Assembly: GCA_966186435.1 (NCBI GenBank)
Contig: CBIFWW010000137.1
Coordinates: 1 to 8,772 of the forward strand
Reading direction: 5' to 3'
From: CBIFWW01 sp966186435
GTDB taxonomy: Bacteria; Pseudomonadota; Gammaproteobacteria; Enterobacterales; Enterobacteriaceae
Length of the DNA: 8,772 nt
Under the pieces are notes generated by a model. That model did no database searches and was not told the DNA's origin. It saw only the letters and a program-made list of their open reading frames with translations. The position numbers and the translations under genes are program-made. Shown piece after piece: positions 1 to 5,939 of the stretch (positions are counted from its first letter, which is position 1; each line of letters begins with the position of its first letter).

Positions 1-18
1 GTTTTTATCTTTATGATA

Positions 19-24
19 ATTATA
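19..24 (-). promoter_or_regulatory. Possible leftward promoter (-10 element) at the window edge
   Basis: On the minus strand, positions 24-19 read TATAAT, a perfect -10 hexamer, which would start an RNA near position 12 running off the left edge. No good -35 hexamer is visible 16-18 bp upstream; ATCAAG at 47-42 is a poor match. In E. coli the sRNA gene csrC lies next to engB (yihA) and is divergent from it, so this could serve a csrC homologue or the following gene. The transcribed region is outside the window and the area is AT-rich, so a chance match is possible. Confidence 0.3.
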
Positions 25-152
25 ACAAAAATTACATTACGCTTGATATTAATCCCTTAATATCCCGCAGCGTGAATGGCAAATATCTCACACAGTTAGC
101 AGGGTTATATCTTACCCCCTCGCTTTATCACGGTGTTTTGCTGCTGTTCAGG

Positions 153-158
153 TATAAT
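153..158 (+). promoter_or_regulatory. Putative engB promoter -10 element
   Basis: TATAAT lies on the plus strand 31 bp before the UUG start of engB, which would give a leader of about 25 nt. No convincing -35 hexamer sits 16-18 bp upstream, so the promoter may be weak or activator-assisted. The assignment rests on the perfect -10 hexamer and its position. Confidence 0.5.
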
Positions 159-189
159 CCACCCAGGCACATCCTTGGAGACGACCATT

Positions 190-834
190 TTGACTAACTG
201 GAACTATCAACTGACGCACTTCGTGACCAGCGCGCCAGATATTCGCCACCTTCCGTCTGACAGCGGTATAGAGGTGGCTTTTGCAGGCCGCTCCAATGCC
301 GGTAAATCCAGCGCACTGAACACCCTGACCAACCAAAAAAGTCTGGCGCGGACCAGTAAAACGCCGGGCCGTACTCAGTTGATCAACCTGTTCCAGGTAG
401 CTGAAGGGATTCGTTTGGTAGATTTACCCGGTTACGGTTATGCCGAGGTTCCGGAAGAAATGAAACGCAAATGGCAGGCGGCGCTGGGTGAATACCTGCA
501 AATGCGTAACTGCCTCCAGGGGCTGGTGGTGTTGATGGATATTCGCCACCCGCTAAAAGACCTCGACCAACAGATGATTAACTGGGCGGTTGAGAGCAAT
601 ATTCAGGTTCTGGTTCTGCTGACTAAAGCCGATAAACTGGCCTCTGGCGCCCGTAAAGCGCAGCTGAATATGGTGCGCGAAGCCGCCAAAACCTTCAACG
701 GCAATGTGCAGGTTGAAGCGTTTTCATCTCTGAAGAAGATTGGGGTGGATAAGCTGCGGGAGAAACTGGATAACTGGTTTAGCGAACTGCCACCGGTTGT
801 GGAAGACGACGAGCAGGCATCACCTGCCGAATAA
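190..834 (+). CDS. engB: Ribosome biogenesis GTPase EngB (YihA/YsxC)
   Basis: Essential TRAFAC-class GTPase that acts in the cytoplasm in late assembly of the 50S ribosomal subunit. The 214-residue protein shows the full set of G motifs: G1 GRSNAGKSS (33-41), G2 around TPGRTQ (58-63), G3 DLPG (78-81), G4 TKAD (145-148) and G5 SSL (179-181). Length is close to the 210 residues of E. coli YihA. I start at the UUG at 190-192 because the E. coli protein begins at the matching MTN and a GGAG Shine-Dalgarno lies at 177-180, nine bases upstream. A longer frame from GTG at 133 would add 19 unrelated residues that overlap the promoter. The acidic C-terminal tail is typical of this family. The gene is transcribed alone and converges on spf. 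Confidence 0.96.
   Translation: MTNWNYQLTHFVTSAPDIRHLPSDSGIEVAFAGRSNAGKSSALNTLTNQKSLARTSKTPGRTQLINLFQVAEGIRLVDLPGYGYAEVPEEMKRKWQAALGEYLQMRNCLQGLVVLMDIRHPLKDLDQQMINWAVESNIQVLVLLTKADKLASGARKAQLNMVREAAKTFNGNVQVEAFSSLKKIGVDKLREKLDNWFSELPPVVEDDEQASPAE
522..529 (+). other. Chi octamer (plus strand)
   Basis: Exact GCTGGTGG inside engB, in codons for the Gly-Leu-Val-Val stretch. In enterobacteria this octamer modulates RecBCD. It is coding sequence as well, so presence alone does not prove selection. Confidence 0.6.
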
Positions 835-858
835 TTCCTTGCGCGGGCTAACTGGCCT

Positions 859-884
859 GCCTGATTTTCCTGCCTCAGGCTTTC
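859..884 (+). terminator. Weak candidate terminator after engB
   Basis: GCCTGA (859-864) can pair with TCAGGC (875-880) across a 10-base loop, followed by only a short TTT run. It is the only hairpin between the engB stop and spf with any downstream T residues. The short stem and poor T-tract make it doubtful; transcripts may instead stop within the convergent spf region. Confidence 0.25.
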
Positions 885-912
885 CTGCCGCTAAACGCCA
901 CACAATAAAAAA

Positions 913-938
913 CGCCCCAGCCATTTCTGACTGGGGCG
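913..938 (-). terminator. Spot 42 intrinsic terminator
   Basis: The minus strand gives an 11-bp stem, CGCCCCAGTCA pairing with TGGCTGGGGCG, closed by a GAAA loop and followed by six T residues (912-907). One pair is a U-G wobble where E. coli has U-A, and the loop is GAAA where E. coli has GTAA, so both are GNRA loops. The T-run also serves Hfq binding in this RNA class. No T-run exists on the plus strand, so it should not stop engB transcripts by itself. Confidence 0.93.
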
Positions 939-947
939 GCTAAATAT

Positions 948-995
948 TCAGCCAAATCCGATTACGTGAAGTAAAAGGTCTGAAAGATAGAACAT
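948..995 (-). CDS. spfP: SpfP small protein encoded inside Spot 42
   Basis: An ATG at 995-993 of the minus strand opens a 15-codon frame ending at TGA (950-948), encoding MFYLSDLLLHVIGFG. An AGAGGT Shine-Dalgarno lies a few bases upstream in the RNA leader. In E. coli the same frame has been reported to make a 15-residue protein, SpfP, that makes Spot 42 a dual-function RNA and affects CRP-dependent activation. Here the frame appears identical to the E. coli one. Because the same bases also pair with target mRNAs, conservation does not prove translation in this organism. Confidence 0.65.
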   Translation of the reverse strand: MFYLSDLLLHVIGFG

Positions 996-1020
996 CTTAC
1001 CTCTGTACCCTACGCGAATA

Positions 1021-1070
1021 ACTCTACTCCTTTTCAGGCTGCCAAAAAAGCATTATTTGTAGTTTTTTTT
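1021..1070 (-). promoter_or_regulatory. Spot 42 promoter region
   Basis: Reading leftward into spf, TAGAGT (1026-1021) fits a -10 hexamer 8-13 bases before the RNA start at 1013. The -35 position holds only a T-run (TTTTTT at 1049-1044), a poor match. Between about -40 and -57 the minus strand is very AT-rich, with an eight-A tract at 1070-1063, which resembles an UP element and may compensate for the poor -35. Confidence 0.5.
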
Positions 1071-1088
1071 CACGCATAAGCGAGTTAT

Positions 1089-1104
1089 GGCGACGGCCAT
1101 CACA
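1089..1104 (-). promoter_or_regulatory. Possible CRP site upstream of Spot 42
   Basis: The minus strand reads TGTGA (1104-1100), six bases, then TCGCC (1093-1089). The left half is perfect and the right half matches TCACA at only two positions. CRP represses spf in E. coli, which is why this half-site is noted. The centre lies about 83 bp upstream of the RNA start, far for direct repression, so confidence is low. Confidence 0.25.
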
Positions 1105-1158
1105 AAATCCTATGGATAATGTTGCTTAGTTACATAATGAATATGCTTATCCATTTAT

Positions 1159-3939
1159 TTAGTGAGCTTGATCCCAATTTTCACCTACCCCCACTTCCAC
1201 CAGCAATGGAACATCCAGTTTCATGCTGCCTTCCATAAGCTCATGAATCTTCTTAGAAACGGCGTCAACATCATCCTGGTGCACTTCAAATACCAATTCA
1301 TCGTGCACCTGCATAATCATGCGCACTCGCGGTTTCTCAGTTTCAATCCAGTTATCTACCGCTACCATGGCGCGTTTAATAATATCCGCAGCCGTCCCCT
1401 GCATTGGGGCATTGATAGCCGCACGCTCGGCCCCAGCCCGGCGAGCACCATTGCTGGACTTAATATCCGGCAGGTAGAGGCGGCGCCCGTCAAGGGTTTC
1501 AACGTAGCCCTGATCTTTCGCCTGTAGGCGGGTGCGCTCCATATATTCCAGCACCCCTGGGTAGCGTTCGAAATAGAGATCCATATAACGCTGGGACTCT
1601 TTACGCGGAATATTCAGCTGGCGAGACAGACCAAAGGCACTCATACCGTAAATCAGGCCAAAGTTAATCGCTTTGGCACTACGGCGCTGGTCATTACTGA
1701 CGCTTTCCAGCGGCAGACCAAACACTTCCGCCGCCGTGGCGCGGTGGATATCTTTTCCTTCTGCAAAAGCAGTCAGCAGACCTTTGTCTCGGGAGAGATG
1801 GGCCATGATGCGCAGTTCAATCTGGGAGTAGTCCGCAGAAACAATGACGTAGTCTGGCGGTGCTATAAAGGCCTGGCGAATGCGACGCCCTTCTTCATTA
1901 CGCACCGGTATGTTTTGCAGGTTTGGCTCAGTAGAGGATAAGCGACCGGTGGCGGTGACCGCTTGGTGATATGAGGTATGCACCCGACCACTTTTAGGGT
2001 TAATCATCAGCGGCAATTTATCGGTATAAGTCGATTTCAGCTTCGCCAGGCCACGGTACTCGAGGATCACCTTAGGCAGTGGATAATCTAGCGCCAGCTC
2101 TTCCAGCACTTCTTCAGAGGTGGAAGGTGCTCCGCCAGGGGTTTTCTTCAACGGCTTAATACCCTGTTTCTCAAACAAAATTACCTGAAGCTGTTTGGTG
2201 GAAGAGAGATTAAAGGCTTCACCGGCAATATCATGGGCTTTCTGTTCCAGCTCCGCCAGACGTTGGGTGATTTCACCGGAATGGTTGTGTAAAACTGCCG
2301 GATCGATCATTACGCCGTTACGCTCAACCCGAGAAAGCACGGGTACCAGCGGCATCTCCACGTTGCGAAAAACATTCAGCGGCCCGGTCAGTTTTTCCAG
2401 CTTCGGCCACATCTTCAGATGCAATTGCAGCGTAACATCCGCATCTTCGGCGGCATAACGCCCGGCTTCTTCCAAGGCAATCTGGTTAAAGGTCAGCTGG
2501 TTTTTACCCTTACCCGCAATCTGTTCAAAAGTAATGGTTTGATGCTTCAACCAGCGTTCCGCAAGGCTATCCATATCATGGCGGCCCGCCACACTATCCA
2601 GAATGTAGGACTCGAGCATGGTATCAAAAGCAATCCCACGCAGCTCAATGTCGTAGTTGGCCAAGATACCGCGGTCATATTTGAGGTTCTGCCCCACTTT
2701 TAACGCCTTTTCGTTCTCCAGCAGTGGTTTTAGCAGGGACAGTGCTTTATCACGATCGACCTGCGCAGGCGCATCCAGGTAATCATGGGCCAGCGGCAAA
2801 TAGGCCGCATGACCAGGCTCCGTGGCAAAAGAAATCCCAACCAGATTGGCACTGATATTATCGAGGCTGTCTGTTTCGGTATCGAAGGCGAATAATGGAG
2901 CGGCTTCAAGCCGGGTGATCCATTGCTGCAAGGTAGCTTCGTCAAGGATGGTGACATAGTTATCAAAGGACAAGACGCTAGCCGGGGCTTCTTCTGGCTC
3001 TGCTGACTCTACGGCTTTGGATGCAGCGGGTTTGGCCCCTTTCGCCTGTAACCAGGTACCGGCTTCTACATCGTTAGTCCAACGCTTGAATTCATAACGG
3101 CGGAACATGTCCAGCAGCGGCTCTGCCTGCGGTGGTTCTACCACCAGCTCATCGCAGGTCAGTTCCAACTCGACGTCCGTTTTAATGGTCGCCAGTTGAT
3201 AAGAGAGGTATGCCAGCTCTTTATTCTGTTCCAGCTTACCGGCCATGGTCTTAGCGCCACGGAAGGTCAGCCCGGCAATTTTGTCAGATTCAGCATACAG
3301 GGTATCTAACCCGCCCAGCCCTTGAAGCAGAGCCTGCGCGGTCTTCTCACCCACACCAGGCACGCCCGGGATGTTGTCGGAGGAGTCACCCATCAGCGCC
3401 AAGAAATCAATGATCAATTCCGGGGGAACACCGTACTTCACTGCCACTTCCTCTGGCCCAAGGACGGTATTGGTCATGGTGTTGATTAAGGTTACGTTTG
3501 GCGTAACTAACTGGGCCATATCTTTATCACCGGTGCTGATTAACACCGGACGACCAGCGGCATCAGCGGCTTTTGCCAAGGTGCCGATAACGTCATCAGC
3601 CTCAACGCCGGAGACAACCAGCAATGGCAGACCCATAGCCTTCACCATGTTATGCAGCGGTTCGATTTGCGCCCGTAGATCGTCCGGCATTGGCGGACGA
3701 TGGGATTTGTAATTCTCGAACAGTTCGTCACGGAAAGTTTTGCCTTTGGCATCAAACACCACCGCAGCATGGCTTGGTTGGTATTGCATAATCAGGCTAC
3801 GGAGCATGTTCAGCACACCATACATCGCCCCAGTAGGCTCACCGGCGGCATTAGTCAGCGGCGGAAAGGCGTGATATGCACGGTAAAGATAAGAGGAGCC
3901 ATCCACCAGGATGAGCGGGTTTTGCGGGATCTGGGCCAT
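1159..3939 (-). CDS. polA: DNA polymerase I
   Basis: Repair and Okazaki-fragment-processing polymerase that also removes RNA primers. The 926-residue product (928 in E. coli) has the complete three-part layout: 5'-3' nuclease (about 1-320), 3'-5' exonuclease (about 325-515) with the FDTETD motif carrying the first metal-binding acidic residues, and the polymerase domain to the C-terminus with DYSQIELR (motif A), the RRSAKAINFGLIYG helix (motif B) and VHDELVFEV (motif C). The two-residue difference from E. coli falls in the Ala/Glu/Pro-rich linker before the exonuclease domain. I start at ATG 3939-3937 (MAQIPQNP), matching E. coli, with GGAAC just upstream; an in-frame TTG at 3963 would add eight unrelated residues. 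It is divergent from yihG, and spf lies downstream on the same strand. Confidence 0.98.
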   Translation of the reverse strand: MAQIPQNPLILVDGSSYLYRAYHAFPPLTNAAGEPTGAMYGVLNMLRSLIMQYQPSHAAVVFDAKGKTFRDELFENYKSHRPPMPDDLRAQIEPLHNMVKAMGLPLLVVSGVEADDVIGTLAKAADAAGRPVLISTGDKDMAQLVTPNVTLINTMTNTVLGPEEVAVKYGVPPELIIDFLALMGDSSDNIPGVPGVGEKTAQALLQGLGGLDTLYAESDKIAGLTFRGAKTMAGKLEQNKELAYLSYQLATIKTDVELELTCDELVVEPPQAEPLLDMFRRYEFKRWTNDVEAGTWLQAKGAKPAASKAVESAEPEEAPASVLSFDNYVTILDEATLQQWITRLEAAPLFAFDTETDSLDNISANLVGISFATEPGHAAYLPLAHDYLDAPAQVDRDKALSLLKPLLENEKALKVGQNLKYDRGILANYDIELRGIAFDTMLESYILDSVAGRHDMDSLAERWLKHQTITFEQIAGKGKNQLTFNQIALEEAGRYAAEDADVTLQLHLKMWPKLEKLTGPLNVFRNVEMPLVPVLSRVERNGVMIDPAVLHNHSGEITQRLAELEQKAHDIAGEAFNLSSTKQLQVILFEKQGIKPLKKTPGGAPSTSEEVLEELALDYPLPKVILEYRGLAKLKSTYTDKLPLMINPKSGRVHTSYHQAVTATGRLSSTEPNLQNIPVRNEEGRRIRQAFIAPPDYVIVSADYSQIELRIMAHLSRDKGLLTAFAEGKDIHRATAAEVFGLPLESVSNDQRRSAKAINFGLIYGMSAFGLSRQLNIPRKESQRYMDLYFERYPGVLEYMERTRLQAKDQGYVETLDGRRLYLPDIKSSNGARRAGAERAAINAPMQGTAADIIKRAMVAVDNWIETEKPRVRMIMQVHDELVFEVHQDDVDAVSKKIHELMEGSMKLDVPLLVEVGVGENWDQAH
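1197..1204 (-). other. Chi octamer (minus strand)
   Basis: The plus strand reads CCACCAGC, so the minus (polA coding) strand carries GCTGGTGG near the end of polA. It is an exact RecBCD Chi sequence that is also coding DNA. Confidence 0.6.
3141..3148 (-). other. Chi octamer (minus strand)
   Basis: A second exact GCTGGTGG on the polA coding strand, in the part encoding the end of the 5' nuclease domain. It has the same orientation as the octamer at 1197-1204 and the opposite one to that in engB. Confidence 0.6.
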
Positions 3940-4063
3940 AGTGTTCCGAGCCTGGTTATTCAAAGTGACTTAAAGGATGCCATGTTGGGGCATAAACATG
4001 AATGATTGACGACATAAACCGGTAAAGAAATCACGATCGTCAGGATCTCAACTACATTCAAAC

Positions 4064-4072
4064 TGTGGATAA
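4064..4072 (-). promoter_or_regulatory. Perfect DnaA box upstream of polA
   Basis: The plus strand reads TGTGGATAA, so the minus strand carries TTATCCACA, the high-affinity R1-type DnaA box, about 125 bp upstream of the polA start codon. DnaA has been reported to stimulate polA expression in E. coli, so a regulatory role is plausible. A chance 9-mer match is possible, but its location in the short regulatory gap favours function. Confidence 0.6.
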
Positions 4073-4204
4073 CTCTGTGCGCAATTTTACTAATTTATAA
4101 CAACATTATGATCATAGTTCATCTACACCTGTTAAATATATTTTATTTCATAGAGTTAGATCAGATCGAATGTTTCACAACTTCAAAAGTATTTAATCCC
4201 GATT

Positions 4205-4213
4205 TGTGGATAT
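4205..4213 (-). promoter_or_regulatory. Second DnaA-box-like site (one mismatch)
   Basis: The plus strand reads TGTGGATAT, one base different from TGTGGATAA and in the same orientation as the perfect box 141 bp away. It also overlaps a TATAAA (4211-4216) that could be a -10 element for yihG, so DnaA bound here might affect yihG rather than polA. Confidence 0.35.
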
Positions 4214-4356
4214 AAAACGATGACTTCCCCTGGCTCTTATCAATTAACTATACGATATGGATGATTAATGGTGTGTGCTATTACATCAGCCTCGTAACTT
4301 GTTTTTTTCTGATAAAATCTGCGCCCTATTCCGAAAGTTACCGAGCCAATCAATCA

Positions 4357-5268
4357 ATGATGTCGAGAATACTCGCTGCGATTACACTTCCCATCAGCAT
4401 TCTATTAACCATATTGGTGACTGTGTTTTGCTCCGTGCCCATCATTTGCGCTGGCTTAATCAAATTGTTGTTGCCGATACCAATGGTCTGGCGCGGGGTC
4501 TCTCTATTTTGTAATGGGATGATGTATTGCTGGTGTACCGGGTTGGCAGTACTTCTCAACCTGAACCCATGGTTGAAGTGGGATATTCAGGGCCTGGAAG
4601 GCTTGAGTAAAAAGAATTGGTACTTACTGATTTGTAATCATAGTAGCTGGGCAGATATCGTGGTGCTGTGTGTATTGTTCCATAAGCACATTCCCATGAA
4701 TAAATACTTCCTGAAAAAGGAACTGGCATGGGTTCCCTTTATCGGGCTGGCCTGCTGGGCGCTGGACATGCCCTTTATGAAGCGTTATTCCCGCGGCTAT
4801 TTGCTGCGCCACCCTGAAAAGCGTGGCCATGATGTTGAAACCACCCGCCGTTCCTGTGAGAAATTTCGTGCTCATCCCACAACCATCGTTAATTTTGTCG
4901 AAGGCTCACGTTTTACTAAAGAAAAACATTGCCAGACCCGCTCAGCTTTTAAGCATCTGCTGCCGCCAAAGGCTGCAGGAATTGCCATGGCGTTGAACGT
5001 GCTGGGTGCACAGTTTGATAAATTACTAAACGTAACCTTGAGCTACCCGGAAAATAGTCAAAAACCCTTCTTCGATATGCTCAGCGGCAAGCTAACCCGA
5101 ATTGTAGTGCGCGTGGAGCTTAAACCTATTAGTGATGAGCTACATGGCGACTATATGAATGATAAGAATTTTAAACGCCGCTTTCAGGGATGGCTGAGTC
5201 AGGAATGGTCGGAGAAAGACCGGCAATTAGAAGATATAAAACAGCAATATAATAAAGCCGGTCAGTGA
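4357..5268 (+). CDS. yihG: YihG family membrane acyltransferase
   Basis: Inner-membrane acyltransferase of the PlsC (1-acyl-sn-glycerol-3-phosphate acyltransferase) superfamily, likely acylating a lysophospholipid. The 303-residue product has a hydrophobic N-terminal segment (about residues 5-40), the catalytic HX4D motif in NHSSWAD (94-100), the substrate-binding FVEGSR motif (180-185) and LPPKAAG (202-208). The E. coli protein has 310 residues and its conserved part begins at TRILAAITL, matching SRILAAITL here. I chose ATG 4357 (ATG 4360 is adjacent); no strong Shine-Dalgarno is visible. An in-frame ATG at 4261 would add 32 residues with no counterpart in E. coli, over DNA that looks like a promoter. 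It converges on dsbA; the yihF gene present between them in E. coli is missing. Confidence 0.9.
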   Translation: MMSRILAAITLPISILLTILVTVFCSVPIICAGLIKLLLPIPMVWRGVSLFCNGMMYCWCTGLAVLLNLNPWLKWDIQGLEGLSKKNWYLLICNHSSWADIVVLCVLFHKHIPMNKYFLKKELAWVPFIGLACWALDMPFMKRYSRGYLLRHPEKRGHDVETTRRSCEKFRAHPTTIVNFVEGSRFTKEKHCQTRSAFKHLLPPKAAGIAMALNVLGAQFDKLLNVTLSYPENSQKPFFDMLSGKLTRIVVRVELKPISDELHGDYMNDKNFKRRFQGWLSQEWSEKDRQLEDIKQQYNKAGQ

Positions 5269-5278
5269 CCGGCTTTTT
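5254..5278. terminator. Bidirectional terminator overlapping the yihG stop
   Basis: AAAGCCGGTC (5254-5263) and GACCGGCTTT (5267-5276) form a perfect 10-bp stem with a three-base loop, followed by a run of five T (5274-5278) on the plus strand. On the minus strand the stem is followed by TTTATT. The yihG TGA (5266-5268) lies in the loop and stem, so the last yihG codons form the terminator. dsbA ends only 13 bp away on the other strand and shares it. Confidence 0.93.
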
Positions 5279-5290
5279 AGTGGGGGTATA

Positions 5291-5914
5291 TTACTTCTTC
5301 TCAACCAGGAATTTCACGGTGTTAGCGTATTCCTGAATGAAGGCATCCATATTGCTGGTATCCATCCCCTGCGGGTTCAGCTGGTATTTGCCGTTGACGA
5401 ACATAGCCGGCACACCCTGAAGTTGCAGATCGGCAGCGGCTTTCTCTTGTTGAACAACCAGGGATTTCACCACGAAGCTATTCCAGGCTGCGTCAAATTC
5501 TTCCGCTTTAACACCGGCATCGATAAATACTTTACGGATGTCAGCATCGTTTTGTACGGTCTGAGATTTCTGTACAGCATCAAACATTGGGGCTGTGATT
5601 TTGTCTTCCACACCCAGTGCCATTGCCACCGCCCATGCCTGAGTCAAGTCTTTGCCCAATGGGCCAAGGAACTCAACATGGTACTTAGTCATTTTGGTGC
5701 CCTGAGGCAGTTTTTTCTTCACGTTGTCAGAAACATGAAGCACATTTTCGAACTGATAGCAGTGTGGGCAGTAGAAGGAGAAGAACTCCAATACTTGCGG
5801 CTCACCGGCTACAGGTTTGTCGAGAGTGGTAAATTGCTTACCATCGGTGATTTGAGCTGCTGAGGCGCTAAACGCGAGAACCATGCCCGCCAGTGCCATC
5901 CAAATTTTATTCAT
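5291..5914 (-). CDS. dsbA: Periplasmic thiol:disulfide oxidase DsbA
   Basis: Periplasmic oxidase that donates disulfide bonds to newly exported proteins and is reoxidised by DsbB. The 207-residue precursor has a classic signal peptide (MNKIW, a hydrophobic core, then SASAA cut before Gln21). Next come the thioredoxin-fold active site CPHC (49-52), an inserted helical domain, and the conserved cis-proline in GVPAMF (Pro169). Length matches E. coli (208). The start is ATG 5914-5912, with AGGAG nine bases upstream; an in-frame TTG two codons earlier lacks such spacing. It lies 25 bp after srkA on the same strand, so co-transcription is likely, and it ends in the shared terminator with yihG. The Cpx envelope-stress response controls this gene in E. 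coli. Confidence 0.98.
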   Translation of the reverse strand: MNKIWMALAGMVLAFSASAAQITDGKQFTTLDKPVAGEPQVLEFFSFYCPHCYQFENVLHVSDNVKKKLPQGTKMTKYHVEFLGPLGKDLTQAWAVAMALGVEDKITAPMFDAVQKSQTVQNDADIRKVFIDAGVKAEEFDAAWNSFVVKSLVVQQEKAAADLQLQGVPAMFVNGKYQLNPQGMDTSNMDAFIQEYANTVKFLVEKK

Positions 5915-5939
5915 AACCAACTTCTCCTGAAAGTGCCTG

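Larger units (their letters stand above)
906..1013 (-). ncRNA. spf: Spot 42 small RNA
   Basis: Hfq-dependent regulatory RNA of about 108 nt that, in E. coli, represses galK and many genes for use of secondary carbon sources and is itself repressed by cAMP-CRP. The minus strand starts GTAGGGTACAGAGG at 1013, and from there through the middle of the RNA it matches the E. coli molecule as I recall it. I see one fewer T in the TATTT run ahead of the terminator, and two changes in the terminator hairpin. Its place just downstream of polA on the same strand is the E. coli arrangement. The 3' end is set at the T-run of the intrinsic terminator and may vary by a base or two. Confidence 0.96.
3940..4356. 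promoter_or_regulatory. polA-yihG divergent intergenic region
   Basis: This AT-rich gap of 417 bp must contain the leftward polA promoter and the rightward yihG promoter. I could not fix either with confidence. On the plus strand TATAAA (4211-4216), TACGAT (4251-4256) and TAAAAT (4313-4318) could be -10 elements for yihG, but none has a good -35. A 6-bp inverted repeat (CATGTT 3981-3986, AACATG 3995-4000) lies in the presumed polA leader. DnaA-box and GATC features are listed separately. No further gene is visible. Confidence 0.6.

Noticed and set aside
740..943. Open frame of 67 codons overlapping the engB end and the spf terminator
   Set aside because: It lies out of frame over the engB C-terminus and continues through non-coding RNA; no family resemblance or ribosome site.
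3940..3963. TTG-initiated extension of PolA by eight residues
   Set aside because: The conserved MxQIPQNP start has its own GGAAC upstream, and the extension has no counterpart in E. coli.
1162..4005. Several plus-strand frames inside and just past polA
   Set aside because: They are antisense shadows of a well-conserved polA frame; none resembles a known protein.
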